This document shows, piece after piece, positions 9,397 through 20,001 of a stretch of DNA of 64,000 bases. Source of the stretch: Vreelandella stevensii S18214 (GTDB lineage: Bacteria; Pseudomonadota; Gammaproteobacteria; Pseudomonadales; Halomonadaceae); assembly GCF_000275725.1 (NCBI RefSeq), contig NZ_AJTS01000039.1:62001-126000 (forward strand), written 5' to 3'. Position 1 is the stretch's first letter; each line of letters opens with the position of its first letter. The notes beneath the pieces are model-generated. The model did no database searches. It was given only the letters and a program-made list of their open reading frames with translations, and had not been told where the DNA came from. The translations under genes and the position numbers were made by a program.

Positions 9397-9558
9397 GCGC
9401 GCCCGTCTGCATTCAACACGCCAAGCTCATCGATCAACGGCAGCTGGCACGGGCAGTAGCGCGGGCTTCAGCCGCCTGTAACTCCTGCTCATACTGCTCC
9501 TTCAACAGCCAGCCAAACAGTGCCAGGAGAGCCCATCACTCGGCGTGAGCGACATCAT
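9397..9558 (-). pseudogene. Frameshifted 5' part of the PAS-GGDEF-EAL gene
   Basis: Minus-strand translation from ATGATG at 9558-9553 (AAGGT upstream) gives MMSLTPSDGLS. It then continues in a second frame as a hydrophobic segment (ALLALFGWLL) and a helical linker (KEQYEQELQAAEARATAR). A third frame follows (LPLIDELGVLNADGRAWVSSGD), and finally the main frame (SQSAYDEVVTPLYW). Each switch is consistent with loss of one base, near 9530, 9438 and in a short T run near 9328. The pieces read as one ancestral N-terminus with a membrane anchor and sensor. They therefore mark either gene decay or clustered sequencing errors. Confidence 0.6.
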
Positions 9559-9671
9559 GCATACCTTAGTCAGGCATCCCGTGGGCGCACCTGATAGAGT
9601 GAAAAAAGACAGAGGAAGATACACCAGCCCGAGACATGGGGGGGATTGTTAAAGTGTGACGCGATGTTTTT

Positions 9672-9685
9672 TTGATGTATATCAA
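9672..9685. promoter_or_regulatory. FNR/Anr-type box
   Basis: TTGATGTATATCAA matches the FNR consensus TTGAT-N4-ATCAA at every fixed position. It lies 65 bp before the LysR gene and 114 bp before the original start of the GGDEF-EAL gene on the other strand. An AACAAT -10-like hexamer at 9650-9645 on the minus strand is near the distance expected of a class II FNR promoter, so the c-di-GMP gene may be the target. The choice between the two genes is inference. Confidence 0.65.
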
Positions 9686-9749
9686 TTTTTAGCACAATAG
9701 AGCATCAAAAACGGCATGTCGGTATAGCAGGCAAGGCAACGAGGCAAGC

Positions 9750-10655
9750 ATGGCATCTCTGGGTCAAATGAGTGATTACGACATACGCCTGGTGCGTATT
9801 TTCAAGACCGTGGTGGAGTGCGGTGGCTTCACCGCTGCAGAAACGACGCTGGGCATCAGCCGCTCGGCCATCAGCCAACACATGAGCGACCTGGAGAGCC
9901 GACTGGGGTTTTCGCTTTGCCAGCGAGGTCGCGGTGGGTTCAGCCTGACCGAAGAAGGCAAGGAGATTTACCAGGCAGGCCTGACCCTGCTGACCGCCCT
10001 CGAAACCTTCAAAAGCGATGTCAATGCACTGCATCACACCATAAAGGGCGAGCTGAATATCGGCATCACCGATAACCTGGTGACGCTACCCGCCATGAAC
10101 GTTACCCACGCCCTGGCGGCGCTGACGGCGCCCAACCATGCGGTCACCGTCAATATTCATATGGAACCCTCTGACGCGGTGATCCGGGGCGTCATGGATG
10201 GGCACCTGCACGTCGGGGTGGTGCCTGCCGTGAACCTGCCCACCAGCCTGGAGACACGCTGGCTTTACGACGAGCCGTCCTACCTGTACTGCTCGGCCGA
10301 GCACCCCTTGTTTCCACAGGCCGATGAGAGGCTCGAAGCAGGCGACATTGCCCAGTACCCCGCCATACAGCCCCGCTACCCGCTACCGGAAAAAGCCCGC
10401 CAGGCCCACGAAGCACTCAACCGTCGAGCCTCTGCGTCAGACCGGGAAGGCGCTGCCTTCCTGATCCTGACCGGGCGCTTCATTGGCTTTCTACCCGAAC
10501 ACGTGGCCGCCCAGTGGGTCAGCGCAGGCAAGATGCGTGCCCTGCTGCCCCAGCACTACGCCTATCGCATCCCGTTCGTGCTGATTACCCGCCACGACCG
10601 CCGCCCCAACCGCGTGGTGGATGCCTTCCTGGGGCTGGTGAAGGAAGCCAACTAG
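9750..10655 (+). CDS. LysR-family transcriptional regulator
   Basis: 301 residues. The N-terminal winged helix-turn-helix is clear (DIRLVRIFKTVVECGGFTAAE, GISRSAISQHMSDLESRLG, FSLTEEG), followed by an effector-binding domain starting near residue 90 (GELNIGITDNLV). The ATG at 9750 has GAGGC upstream; a second ATG at 9768 is possible. It is convergent with the NCS1 permease and close to the pyrimidine-degradation genes, so it may control them, but LysR proteins usually act on divergent genes and the divergent neighbour here is the GGDEF-EAL gene. An FNR-type box lies in its upstream region. The effector is unknown. Confidence 0.85.
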   Translation: MASLGQMSDYDIRLVRIFKTVVECGGFTAAETTLGISRSAISQHMSDLESRLGFSLCQRGRGGFSLTEEGKEIYQAGLTLLTALETFKSDVNALHHTIKGELNIGITDNLVTLPAMNVTHALAALTAPNHAVTVNIHMEPSDAVIRGVMDGHLHVGVVPAVNLPTSLETRWLYDEPSYLYCSAEHPLFPQADERLEAGDIAQYPAIQPRYPLPEKARQAHEALNRRASASDREGAAFLILTGRFIGFLPEHVAAQWVSAGKMRALLPQHYAYRIPFVLITRHDRRPNRVVDAFLGLVKEAN

Positions 10656-10656
10656 C

Positions 10657-10696
10657 GGCGCAGCCCGCCAGGCTCTGCCCGACAGCTAGCTGCGCC
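10657..10696. terminator. Possible bidirectional hairpin between convergent genes
   Basis: GGCGCAGC and GCTGCGCC form a perfect 8-bp stem with a 24-base loop between the LysR stop (10655) and the NCS1 permease stop (10710). There is no U tract on either side, so it is a weak terminator candidate at best. Confidence 0.35.
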
Positions 10697-10709
10697 ATGC
10701 GCTACCGCA

Positions 10710-12227
10710 TCAAGGCTGGCGAGCCGCCTCGCTGGCCATCAGCGGCACAGGGCCTGCCTGGGGAGACGACGCCAGCGTACGGCTGGCGACGTAATACACC
10801 ACCGCCCCCAACGCCGAGCCCGTGAACCAGCCGTAGTCATAGAACCAGTTCATGGTACCGGTCAGCAGCGACAGCAGGGTCAGGCTCACCGGAATGCCGA
10901 AGGCAATGAATCCGGCGATATTGACCGCGGGGTAAGCCTGGTGGTCCATGTACAGGCTAGGCACATCCAGGCGCTGGCGTTTGATCAGGAAATAATCCAC
11001 CGCCATGATGCCTGCAATCGGGCCCAGCAGGCTGGAGTAGCCCAGCAGCCAGTTGGAGTACATCTGCTCCAGTGAAACGCCCTGGCTCACCACCCCCGCC
11101 TTTTGCAGCAGGTCGTAGCCCATCAGCAGCACCCCCACGGCGCCGGTCATCAGCACGCCACGGGTTTGGTTGATCAGCTTGGGGGCAATGTTCTGAAAGT
11201 CATTGGTGGGTGAGACGATATTGGAAGCGGTGTTGGTCGAGATGGTCGCCACGATGATCAGCAGCATGGCCATGATGACCCAGAAAGGGCTGTCGATATA
11301 GCCGATCAGGCGCACCGGGTCGGCCACGGTTTGGCCTACCAGCGTTTCCGAGGCGGCGGTCAATACCACGCCCAGGGCAGCAAAGAAGAACATGGTCAAC
11401 GGCAAGCCCAGGATCTGCCCGACGATCTGGTCCTTCTGGCTCTTGGCGAAGCGGCTGAAATCAGGAATGTTCAGTGACAGCGTCGCCCAGAAGCCCACCA
11501 TGGCCGTCAGGCCAGCAAAGAAATAGCCATACACCGAAGCACCTTCCGGGCGCGACGGCGGCTGGGACAGCAGTTCGGTCATCGACATGTGCGGCCACGC
11601 CCACATCATCAGTCCGATCCCCACGGCCAACAGCAGCGGTGCCGCCAGGGTTTCCAGCCACTTGATCGACTCGGCCCCGCGAATCACCACGTACAGGTTC
11701 ATGGCGCCAAACACGAAGAAGCCAATTACTTCGCCGACGCCACCCAGCGCCGCCCAGGCGGGAAACAGCGCCGACAGCAGCAGGTGAATGGCCAGCCCGC
11801 CAAACATGGTTTGAATGCCAAACCAGCCGCAGCCTACCAGCGCCCTGACCAGGCAGGGCACGTTGGAGCCCAGGATGCCAAACGAAGAGCGCAGCACCAC
11901 CGGAAAGGGAATGCCGAATTTGGTGCCGGGAAAAGCGTTCAGCGTCAGCGGAATCAGCACGATCACGTTGGCCAGCAGAATGGCCAGCAGCGCCTCGCCC
12001 ACGCTCAGCCCAAAGTAGGCCGTGAGCACGCCGCCCAGGGTGTAGGTAGGCACGCAGATCGACATACCGACCCACAGCGCCGCAATGTTCCATTTGCTCC
12101 AGGTACGCTCTTTTGCTTCGGTAGGCGCAATATCTTCATTGAAGCGGGCGCTTTCACGCACATCGTCTTCCACTGCCAGTTCGACCAACCCCTGCTGATC
12201 GATCATTCGAGATTTAGCTGCCGTCAT
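10710..12227 (-). CDS. NCS1-family nucleobase/hydantoin permease
   Basis: 505 residues with about twelve hydrophobic segments and the NCS1 N-terminal region (RFNEDIAPTEAKERTWSKWNIAALWVGM), which resembles Mhp1/PucI/allantoin-type members. Later segments also fit (GCGWFGIQTMFGG, NTASNIVSPTNDFQN, GPIAGIMAVDYFLIKR). NCS1 carriers import nucleobases or hydantoins with Na+ or H+. The neighbours degrade uracil and dihydropyrimidines, so uracil, thymine or hydantoin is the likely substrate (inference). The start has GAGGAG upstream. A sigma-54-type promoter lies about 60-75 bp upstream on the same strand, suggesting nitrogen control. It diverges from the beta-ureidopropionase operon. Confidence 0.88.
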   Translation of the reverse strand: MTAAKSRMIDQQGLVELAVEDDVRESARFNEDIAPTEAKERTWSKWNIAALWVGMSICVPTYTLGGVLTAYFGLSVGEALLAILLANVIVLIPLTLNAFPGTKFGIPFPVVLRSSFGILGSNVPCLVRALVGCGWFGIQTMFGGLAIHLLLSALFPAWAALGGVGEVIGFFVFGAMNLYVVIRGAESIKWLETLAAPLLLAVGIGLMMWAWPHMSMTELLSQPPSRPEGASVYGYFFAGLTAMVGFWATLSLNIPDFSRFAKSQKDQIVGQILGLPLTMFFFAALGVVLTAASETLVGQTVADPVRLIGYIDSPFWVIMAMLLIIVATISTNTASNIVSPTNDFQNIAPKLINQTRGVLMTGAVGVLLMGYDLLQKAGVVSQGVSLEQMYSNWLLGYSSLLGPIAGIMAVDYFLIKRQRLDVPSLYMDHQAYPAVNIAGFIAFGIPVSLTLLSLLTGTMNWFYDYGWFTGSALGAVVYYVASRTLASSPQAGPVPLMASEAARQP

Positions 12228-12285
12228 TGTTGTCTCCTCAGCCTCGCCATTGCCTTTTTATCTTCAAAGGTTCAGCAAGTTGTGC

Positions 12286-12301
12286 AGCAATAAGCGTGCC
12301 T
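12286..12301 (-). promoter_or_regulatory. Sigma-54 promoter candidate for the NCS1 permease
   Basis: On the minus strand this reads AGGCACGCTTATTGCT. Against TGGCAC-N5-TTGCW only the first base differs, and the GG/GC pairs have the required 10-base offset. Transcription would begin near 12274, leaving a leader of about 47 bases before the ATG at 12227. Confidence 0.6.
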
Positions 12302-12809
12302 AAACGCATGCCCACGCCACTAACCTATTGAACACAAAGCTGACTTGATAGACATATATAATAGCGACGCCTTTCGTATCGTTGTTGTTATACGCACGGG
12401 TATTAAAACCTCATAAAAAGGGTAGCGGCATCTCTATAAAACGCACCATCAAGATGCAAAAGAAATCACAACCAACCAATAAAAAAATAACAAAACACTG
12501 ATAAATATGAAAAAAATATAAAAACCATAATAGTGCAACGCTTCACCATATTGACAAAAAAGCCAGGTTAAAAAATTAAAAAACTGCAAAAACAAACACT
12601 TAAAACCTCACATACTTTTCTATAAAAACTGCTTGCAAACAGCCTTCATCCAGCGCTATGTTCAAAAAGCTGTCCAATATGACAGCTTTGTAAACAATAA
12701 TAATTCCCGACCGTGAGTCGCGTTCATGACACGCCCAGCACCGAGCGATACACGACTGACTTCCCATCCATTCGGAGGTCGGCGCGTTATGACAAAAGAG
12801 GGGTAGTCC
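12302..12809. other. AT-rich divergent intergenic region
   Basis: About 500 bp, clearly richer in A+T than the genes around it, between the divergent NCS1 permease and the pyrimidine operon. It holds a 24-bp dyad at 12666-12689 and a near match to the NtrC site at 12440-12456 (CGCACC-N5-GATGCA). No convincing protein gene is seen; the minus-strand frame over 12600-13577 is a shadow of the hydrolase gene. The main start region for the plus-strand operon must lie here. Confidence 0.6.
12666..12689. promoter_or_regulatory. 24-bp inverted repeat, possible operator
   Basis: AAAGCTGTC and GACAGCTTT form perfect 9-base arms around the 6-base spacer CAATAT, centred about 130 bp before the beta-ureidopropionase ATG. 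It has no trailing T run in either direction strong enough for a terminator, so a protein-binding site is the better guess. The regulator is unknown; the local LysR or the RutR-like TetR protein are candidates. Confidence 0.4.
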
Positions 12810-13676
12810 ATGCAGAAAATGAAGATTGGCCTGATCCAGATGGCCCTGAATACCAGCACCGACCAGGAACCCGGCGCCATTCGTGACGCGATGAACGAAG
12901 CGCACCTGCCCATGATTCAGCAAGCCGCCGAGCAAGGCGTGCAGGTGCTGTGCTTCCAGGAGGTGTTCAATCAGCCCTATTTTTGCCCCAGCCAGGACAG
13001 CAAATGGTACGCCGCCGCCGAGCGAGTGCCGGAGGGCCCCACCTGCCAGATGATGCAAAAGCTCGCGGCCGAGCACCGCATGGTGATCATCGTCCCTATC
13101 TATGAAGAGACCGAGACTGGCGTTTACTACAACACCGCCGCCGTGTTCGATGCCGACGGCAGCTACCTGGGTAAATACCACAAGACACACATTCCCCAAG
13201 TGGCTGGCTTTTGGGAGAAATTCTTCTTCAAGCCGGGACAATCCAACTGGCCGGTTTTCGATACCGCCTACGGCAAGATCGGCGTGTACATCTGCTACGA
13301 CCGCCACTTCCCGGAAGGCTGGCGGGCACTGGCGCTCAACGGCGCCGAAGTGATTTTCAACCCTTCTGCCACGGTGGCCGGTCTTTCCCAATACCTCTGG
13401 GAGCTGGAGCAACCCGCCTCTGCCGCTGCCAACGGCTGCTTCATCGCCGCCATCAATCGGGTTGGCACCGAGGCACCCTGGAATATCGGCGACTTCTACG
13501 GCTCCAGCTACATCGTCAACCCACGCGGCAAGATCGAAGCCCAGGCCAGCGCCACGGAAGACGAGCTGCTGGTGCATGAGATCGATTTAGACATGGTGCG
13601 CGAAGTGCGCAACAGCTGGCAGTTCTTCCGCGACCGCCGCCCCGAAACCTACACCCGCCTCACCGACGGTGAATGA
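12810..13676 (+). CDS. Nitrilase-superfamily beta-ureidopropionase (N-carbamoyl-beta-alanine amidohydrolase)
   Basis: 288 residues, the normal nitrilase-fold length. The catalytic triad is visible: Glu51 in CFQEVFNQPYF, Lys125 in GKYHKTHIP, and Cys162 in YICYDRHFPEG. The active-site surroundings (FNPSATVAG, NRVGTE, FYGSSYIV) match plant and bacterial beta-ureidopropionase and N-carbamoylputrescine amidase. The operon context (dihydropyrimidinase, PreT, PreA) points to hydrolysis of N-carbamoyl-beta-alanine to beta-alanine, CO2 and ammonia, the last step of reductive uracil breakdown. AGAGGGG precedes the ATG. It heads a four-gene operon, 34 bp before hydA. N-carbamoylputrescine amidase remains an alternative on sequence alone. 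Confidence 0.85.
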   Translation: MQKMKIGLIQMALNTSTDQEPGAIRDAMNEAHLPMIQQAAEQGVQVLCFQEVFNQPYFCPSQDSKWYAAAERVPEGPTCQMMQKLAAEHRMVIIVPIYEETETGVYYNTAAVFDADGSYLGKYHKTHIPQVAGFWEKFFFKPGQSNWPVFDTAYGKIGVYICYDRHFPEGWRALALNGAEVIFNPSATVAGLSQYLWELEQPASAAANGCFIAAINRVGTEAPWNIGDFYGSSYIVNPRGKIEAQASATEDELLVHEIDLDMVREVRNSWQFFRDRRPETYTRLTDGE

Positions 13677-13689
13677 TTCTGCTGGCTAA

Positions 13690-15150
<1,461 letters not shown>

Positions 15151-15173
15151 CACCATTCAAGGGAGAAACGACC

Positions 15174-16553
15174 GTGACCCATTCACTTGATCACCTGCCT
15201 AGCGCAAAAGAGGTCGGCACCTACGACCCAGATACGTTGGCACATAATTTCAGCGACCTTCACCCTCCACTGACGCCGCGCCAGGCAATGATTGAAAGCC
15301 AGCGCTGCCTCTACTGCTTCGATGCGCCATGCGTCGAGGCCTGCCCATCGGATATTGATATACCGAGCTTCGTCCGCCAAATCAGTGAAAACAACATTAA
15401 TGGCGCAGCAGAAACCATTCTGGAAGCCAATATCCTTGGCGGCAGCTGCGCCCGCGTATGCCCCACTGAAATTCTCTGCGAGCGTAGCTGTGTGCGTAAC
15501 CACGATGCCGAGTGTCAGCCAGTACTGATCGGCCTGCTACAACGCCACGCCACCGACCATATGCAGTTTGAGAGCCACCCCTTCAAGCGCGCTGCCAGCA
15601 CTGGTCGCCATATTGCCATAGTGGGTGCCGGGCCTGCCGGGCTCTCCTGCGCGCATCGCCTGGCGATGCTGGGCCATCAGGTGACGATTTTTGAGGCCGA
15701 GCAAAAGCCCGGTGGGCTTAACGAGTACGGTATCGCCCGCTACAAAATGACCGACGACTTTGCCCGCAAGGAAGTCGAGTTCCTGCTGGACATTGGCGGC
15801 ATCGACCTCCAGTACGGCCAGCGCCTGGGCGACAACCTCACTCTCGATACCCTGCGCCAGCAGTACGACAGCGTATTTCTGGGGTTGGGGCTGGGAGCCA
15901 GCCGCACGCTGGGGCTGACCGGCGAAGATGCACCGGGCCTGATGCCCGCCGTGGACTACATCAAGACCCTACGCCAAACCGATGACCTGGGCAGCCTGGC
16001 CGTGGCCAAGCACTGCATCGTGATTGGCGCTGGCAATACCGCCATCGACATGGCCACGCAAATGGCGCGTTTGGGGGCCAAAGAGGTCACTCTGGTGTAT
16101 CGCCGTGGCACTGAGGCGATGTCCGCCACCGACCACGAACAGGAGATCGCCAAGGCCAACGGCGTGCGTATGGTGACTTGGGCCCAGCCGGACGAAATTC
16201 TGCTGGATGCTCAAGGGCGAGTGGCAGGCATGCGTTTTGCCAACACCGCAGAGCAGCAGGGCCGCCTCTCCACCACGGGCGAGACCTTCGAGATCGCGGC
16301 GGATGCCGTTTTCACCGCCATCGGCCAGGGCTTCGAGGGCGACAGCCTACGCGATGCCACCGCCTCCGAACTGGCCCGGGATGGCGAGCGCATCCACGTC
16401 AATGAGCTGTTCCAGACCTCATTGGCCAACGTTTACGCTGGCGGCGACTGCGTCAAACCCGGCCAGGACCTCACCGTGCAAGCAGTACAGCACGGCAAGC
16501 TGGCCGCCCACGCCATCCATCAAGCGCTCGCCGCCCAGCAGGAGGCCGCATGA
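15174..16553 (+). CDS. preT: NAD-dependent dihydropyrimidine dehydrogenase subunit PreT
   Basis: 459 residues. The N-terminal region has the double cysteine pattern of the glutamate-synthase small-subunit/PreT family (CLYCFDAPCVEACPSDI and GGSCARVCPTEILCERSC), which ligates two 4Fe-4S clusters. Two Rossmann folds follow: FAD (VGAGPAGLSCAHRLA) and NAD(P) (IGAGNTAIDMA). Together with PreA it reduces uracil or thymine to the 5,6-dihydro form using NAD(P)H. The start is a GTG preceded by AGGGAGA, 23 bp after hydA. The stop overlaps the preA ATG (ATGA), so the subunits are coupled. Confidence 0.93.
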   Translation: MTHSLDHLPSAKEVGTYDPDTLAHNFSDLHPPLTPRQAMIESQRCLYCFDAPCVEACPSDIDIPSFVRQISENNINGAAETILEANILGGSCARVCPTEILCERSCVRNHDAECQPVLIGLLQRHATDHMQFESHPFKRAASTGRHIAIVGAGPAGLSCAHRLAMLGHQVTIFEAEQKPGGLNEYGIARYKMTDDFARKEVEFLLDIGGIDLQYGQRLGDNLTLDTLRQQYDSVFLGLGLGASRTLGLTGEDAPGLMPAVDYIKTLRQTDDLGSLAVAKHCIVIGAGNTAIDMATQMARLGAKEVTLVYRRGTEAMSATDHEQEIAKANGVRMVTWAQPDEILLDAQGRVAGMRFANTAEQQGRLSTTGETFEIAADAVFTAIGQGFEGDSLRDATASELARDGERIHVNELFQTSLANVYAGGDCVKPGQDLTVQAVQHGKLAAHAIHQALAAQQEAA

Positions 16554-17893
16554 ACACCACACCTTTCAACACCCTCTCTTTTCCAGGCAAGAAACACAGC
16601 GGCGACAGCGTGGTGAACGGCGTAGATCTATCGGTGAACTTTGCCGGTATCAAAGCCCCCAACCCCTTCTGGCTGGCCTCGGCCCCGCCTACCGACAAAG
16701 CCTACAACGTGGTGCGCGCCTATGAAGCGGGCTGGGGCGGCGTGGTATGGAAAACCCTTGGCGAAGAGCCCGCGGCGGTGAACGTCTCCTCCCGCTACTC
16801 GGCCCACTACGGCAAAAACCGCGAGGTGATCGGTTTCAACAATATCGAGCTGATTACCGACCGTTCGCTGGAGATCAACCTTCAAGAGATCACCCAGGTG
16901 AAGAAGGATTGGCCGGACCGGGCGCTGATCGTCTCCATCATGGTGCCCTGCAACGAGGAGGCCTGGGCGTATATCCTGCCGCGGGTGGAAGCCACCGGCG
17001 CAGACGGCATCGAGCTCAATCTGGGCTGCCCCCACGGCATGCCGGAACGCGGCATGGGCGCAGCGGTGGGCCAAAACCCGGATTTGATCGAAAAAGTCAC
17101 CTACTGGTGTAAAAAGCACTACTCCAAGCCGGTCATCGTCAAGCTCACCCCCAACATCACCGATATTCGCGTGGGCGCCCAGGCGGCACTGCGAGGCGGC
17201 GCTGATGCAGTCTCGTTGATCAACACCATCAACTCCATTACCAGCATCGACCTGGACAACATGGTCGCCAAACCCACCGTGGGCCATCAGAGCACCCACG
17301 GCGGCTACTGCGGCAGCGCGGTGAAACCCATCGCCCTGAACATGGTGGCAGAAATTGCCCGAGACCCAGCCACGCCCACGCTGCCCATTTCCGGTATTGG
17401 CGGGATTTCCACCTGGCGGGATGCGGCGGAATTCATCGCCCTGGGCGCGGGCAGCGTGCAGGTGTGCACCGCTGCCATGCTCAACGGTTTTCGCATTGTT
17501 GAAGAGATGAAAGATGGCCTCTCCCGCTGGATGGCGGAAAAAGGCTACGACTCCATCGAAGCGTTTTCCCGCAGGGCGGTGCCGCAAACCACCGACTGGA
17601 AGCACCTGGACATCAACTTCAAGACCATCGCCCATATCGATCAGGACCTGTGCATCGAGTGTGGCCGCTGCTATATCGCCTGCGAGGACACCTCTCACCA
17701 GTCGATTGCCAAGCTCACCGAGCAGGACGGCGCGCGCCGCTACGAGGTCATCGAAGACGAGTGCGTGGGCTGCAACCTGTGCCAGATCACCTGCCCGGTG
17801 GAAAACTGCATCACCATGGTGCCTCAGGAAACCGGCAAGCCCTTCCTCGCCTGGGACGACGACCCACGCAACCCCTTCCGCGTCGCCTCTTAG
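16550..17893 (+). CDS. preA: NAD-dependent dihydropyrimidine dehydrogenase subunit PreA
   Basis: 447 residues. An N-terminal FMN-binding TIM barrel of the dihydroorotate dehydrogenase type (LSVNFAGIKAPNPFWLAS, ELNLGCPHGMPERGMGAA, VKLTPNITDI, GIGGISTW) is followed by a C-terminal pair of 4Fe-4S motifs (CIECGRCYIAC and CVGCNLCQITCP). The catalytic Cys of this family is in the GCPHGM region. This subunit holds the pyrimidine-reducing site and receives electrons from PreT. It is the last gene of the operon, followed by a strong hairpin at 17929-17967. Confidence 0.95.
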   Translation: MNTTPFNTLSFPGKKHSGDSVVNGVDLSVNFAGIKAPNPFWLASAPPTDKAYNVVRAYEAGWGGVVWKTLGEEPAAVNVSSRYSAHYGKNREVIGFNNIELITDRSLEINLQEITQVKKDWPDRALIVSIMVPCNEEAWAYILPRVEATGADGIELNLGCPHGMPERGMGAAVGQNPDLIEKVTYWCKKHYSKPVIVKLTPNITDIRVGAQAALRGGADAVSLINTINSITSIDLDNMVAKPTVGHQSTHGGYCGSAVKPIALNMVAEIARDPATPTLPISGIGGISTWRDAAEFIALGAGSVQVCTAAMLNGFRIVEEMKDGLSRWMAEKGYDSIEAFSRRAVPQTTDWKHLDINFKTIAHIDQDLCIECGRCYIACEDTSHQSIAKLTEQDGARRYEVIEDECVGCNLCQITCPVENCITMVPQETGKPFLAWDDDPRNPFRVAS

Positions 17894-17928
17894 TCTCTTC
17901 GCTTGGCCAAATACAGACGGCCACTCGC

Positions 17929-17967
17929 ACAGAGCCCCGCCACCGGTTTACGGTGGCGGGGCTCTGT
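17929..17967. terminator. Hairpin terminator between preA and the convergent chemoreceptor gene
   Basis: A perfect 16-bp inverted repeat (ACAGAGCCCCGCCACC and its complement) encloses a 7-base loop, between the stop codons of preA and the convergent chemoreceptor gene. There is no clear U run on either side, but the strength of the stem and the convergent position make it the likely shared terminator. Confidence 0.75.
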
Positions 17968-17992
17968 GGCTTATAGAGATAACCTCAGCCTA

Positions 17993-19681
17993 TCAAAACG
18001 CTTCCCACTCCTGCTCGGCACTGGCGGCCGCTTTGGACTTTGGCTTACTCGTAAGCTGGGGGCGCAGCAGCTCGCCGCGGGGCGGCGGGGTAGCCAGCGC
18101 GGGCTGACGACGCTCGCTCCCCTGCTCCAGGCGGAATGCCGCCACCACGCCCTCCAACCGCTCGGCCTGCTCCTCCAGCGAGCTGGCCGCCGCAGACGCT
18201 TCTTGCACCAGCGCCGCGTTCTGTTGGGTGACCTCATCCATCTGAGCGACGGCCTGATTGACCTGCTCGATGCCCGCGCTCTGCTCCTGGGAGGCTGCCG
18301 ATATTTCATCCATGATGTCGGTGACCCGGCGTACCGACCCGACGACTTCCCGCATGGTGGCACCGGCTTTTTCTACCAGTTGAGAGCCTTCATTGACCTG
18401 CGCCGTGGAAGCATCGATCAATCGCTTGATCTCCTTGGCCGCCTCGGCGCTGCGGCTAGCCAGGTTGCGTACTTCGCTGGCGACAACTGCGAAACCGCGC
18501 CCCTGCTCGCCTGCCCGGGCAGCCTCGACCGAGGCATTGAGTGCCAGGATATTGGTCTGGAACGCAATCGAGTCGATCACGTTGATGATATCGGCCACCT
18601 GCTGGGAGCTCGAGGAAATCCCGTGCATGGTCGAGATGACCTGATCGACCACGTCGCCGCCTTCTACCGCCTTACCCGAAGCATCGTTGGCCAGCGTGCT
18701 GGCCTGACGTGCGTTATCGGCATTCTGCCGCACGGTTTGAGTCAGCTGTTCCATGCTGGCGGCAGTTTCCTGCAGGGAGGCCGCCTGCTGCTCGGTGCGT
18801 GACGACAAATCGGCGTTGCCCCCGGCAATTTCTCGTGCGCCGATGTAGATCGAGCCGCTGCTGTCACGCACGGTCGATATCGTGGCCAACAGGCCATTCT
18901 GCATGCGCTGCATGGCACTGAACAGCTTGCCGATTTCATTGCTTCCGCGCAGGTCCACGCGGGCTGAGAGGTCGTTTTCGGCAATGCGTTCGAAGTGCAC
19001 CACGGCTTCATCCAGCGGCTTGACGATGGACCTCACCATGGCCATACGCACCAGCACGATGGTCAAAAGCGCAACGATGATCACGGCGATATCGATGTAA
19101 CCGAACATTTGCATGTCGCGTTCATAGTTGGCCACCAATTGATCACCGTAATCGGCCAGGAAGTCATTGAACGCCATGCTCGATGAGATAAACTCCTGGT
19201 TAAGAGAACTAAGGGTTTGCCGTATACTCATCAACTGTACGTCATTACCAGAGGTGACCGCCGCAGCGAGCGGCACAAGCCCTTGCTGCATGACCGCATG
19301 AAAGTCGGTAATGACGGCATCGGCCAATTCGCCATTGATGTCACGGGGGGACGAAGCCTCGAACTCGGCAAAGTAGCGCTGGGCTGATTGCAAGAAGCCG
19401 TCGGCCTCCGCCAGATAGGACTGAGCTTGCTGACGCTGCCCATCCTCAGCCGCTACGACAGCGTTCATGTAAGCCAACTGAGAAAACCCCACCGAACGTT
19501 GAACACGTGCAAGCGGCAACATCTGATCCATCGAAATGGTATCCAGTACTACTAGCGAGCGCGCTCCCCTTTCGCCTGATAAATGACCAATAAAAGCAAC
19601 TACCATGATCAATACACCAAAGATGGCCAGTACAACGGTCAGGCCTGTTTTTACCGAGATGTTTGCCAATAGCTTGTTCAT
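17993..19681 (-). CDS. Methyl-accepting chemotaxis protein
   Basis: 562 residues from the ATG at 19681 (GAGGGGG upstream). The first membrane helix (about 11-34) precedes a periplasmic four-helix-bundle-like domain of roughly 160 residues, then comes a second membrane helix (about 195-215), a HAMP domain ([26 protein letters not shown]) and the signalling domain. The highly conserved hairpin tip is intact ([33 protein letters not shown], abridged here). The C-terminus is EWEAF, matching the xWxxF tether that recruits CheR/CheB to high-abundance receptors. The ligand is unknown. The position beside pyrimidine and nitrate uptake genes makes a nitrogen compound a reasonable guess. It ends convergent with preA. 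Confidence 0.93.
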   Translation of the reverse strand: MNKLLANISVKTGLTVVLAIFGVLIMVVAFIGHLSGERGARSLVVLDTISMDQMLPLARVQRSVGFSQLAYMNAVVAAEDGQRQQAQSYLAEADGFLQSAQRYFAEFEASSPRDINGELADAVITDFHAVMQQGLVPLAAAVTSGNDVQLMSIRQTLSSLNQEFISSSMAFNDFLADYGDQLVANYERDMQMFGYIDIAVIIVALLTIVLVRMAMVRSIVKPLDEAVVHFERIAENDLSARVDLRGSNEIGKLFSAMQRMQNGLLATISTVRDSSGSIYIGAREIAGGNADLSSRTEQQAASLQETAASMEQLTQTVRQNADNARQASTLANDASGKAVEGGDVVDQVISTMHGISSSSQQVADIINVIDSIAFQTNILALNASVEAARAGEQGRGFAVVASEVRNLASRSAEAAKEIKRLIDASTAQVNEGSQLVEKAGATMREVVGSVRRVTDIMDEISAASQEQSAGIEQVNQAVAQMDEVTQQNAALVQEASAAASSLEEQAERLEGVVAAFRLEQGSERRQPALATPPPRGELLRPQLTSKPKSKAAASAEQEWEAF

Positions 19682-19865
19682 GTTACCCCCTCGCTGACCA
19701 ACCAACGTTTGCCAGCCCAGTCGAGAAATCCCTTTTCTTGAATGTGATGCCCGTTACCGAGCCTCAATGTGTTAACCACATTCTGTTGGGCGGTCACTAT
19801 TCCGACAATAGGGTTTACATTGTTTGACGTTATAGATAACTTGCTAACAATCATGCTTCTTTTTC

Positions 19866-19888
19866 GTGCAGCTTCACCAAAACTGCAC
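19866..19888. promoter_or_regulatory. Inverted repeat upstream of the sigma-54 promoter
   Basis: GTGCAG and CTGCAC arms are separated by 11 bases, about 115 bp before the -24/-12 element. That is a typical distance for an enhancer-binding protein such as NtrC. The sequence is not the NtrC consensus, so the assignment is weak. Confidence 0.3.
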
Positions 19889-20001
19889 CATTCCCACGCT
19901 GCACCGCACCATCACTTCCCCCTTTAAGCACAAGATGCTCCTTTCATACTTCTGACTAACTTTTTGAAAAGCTGATGTTTCGCAAAAACGACTAAGCCAT
20001 T

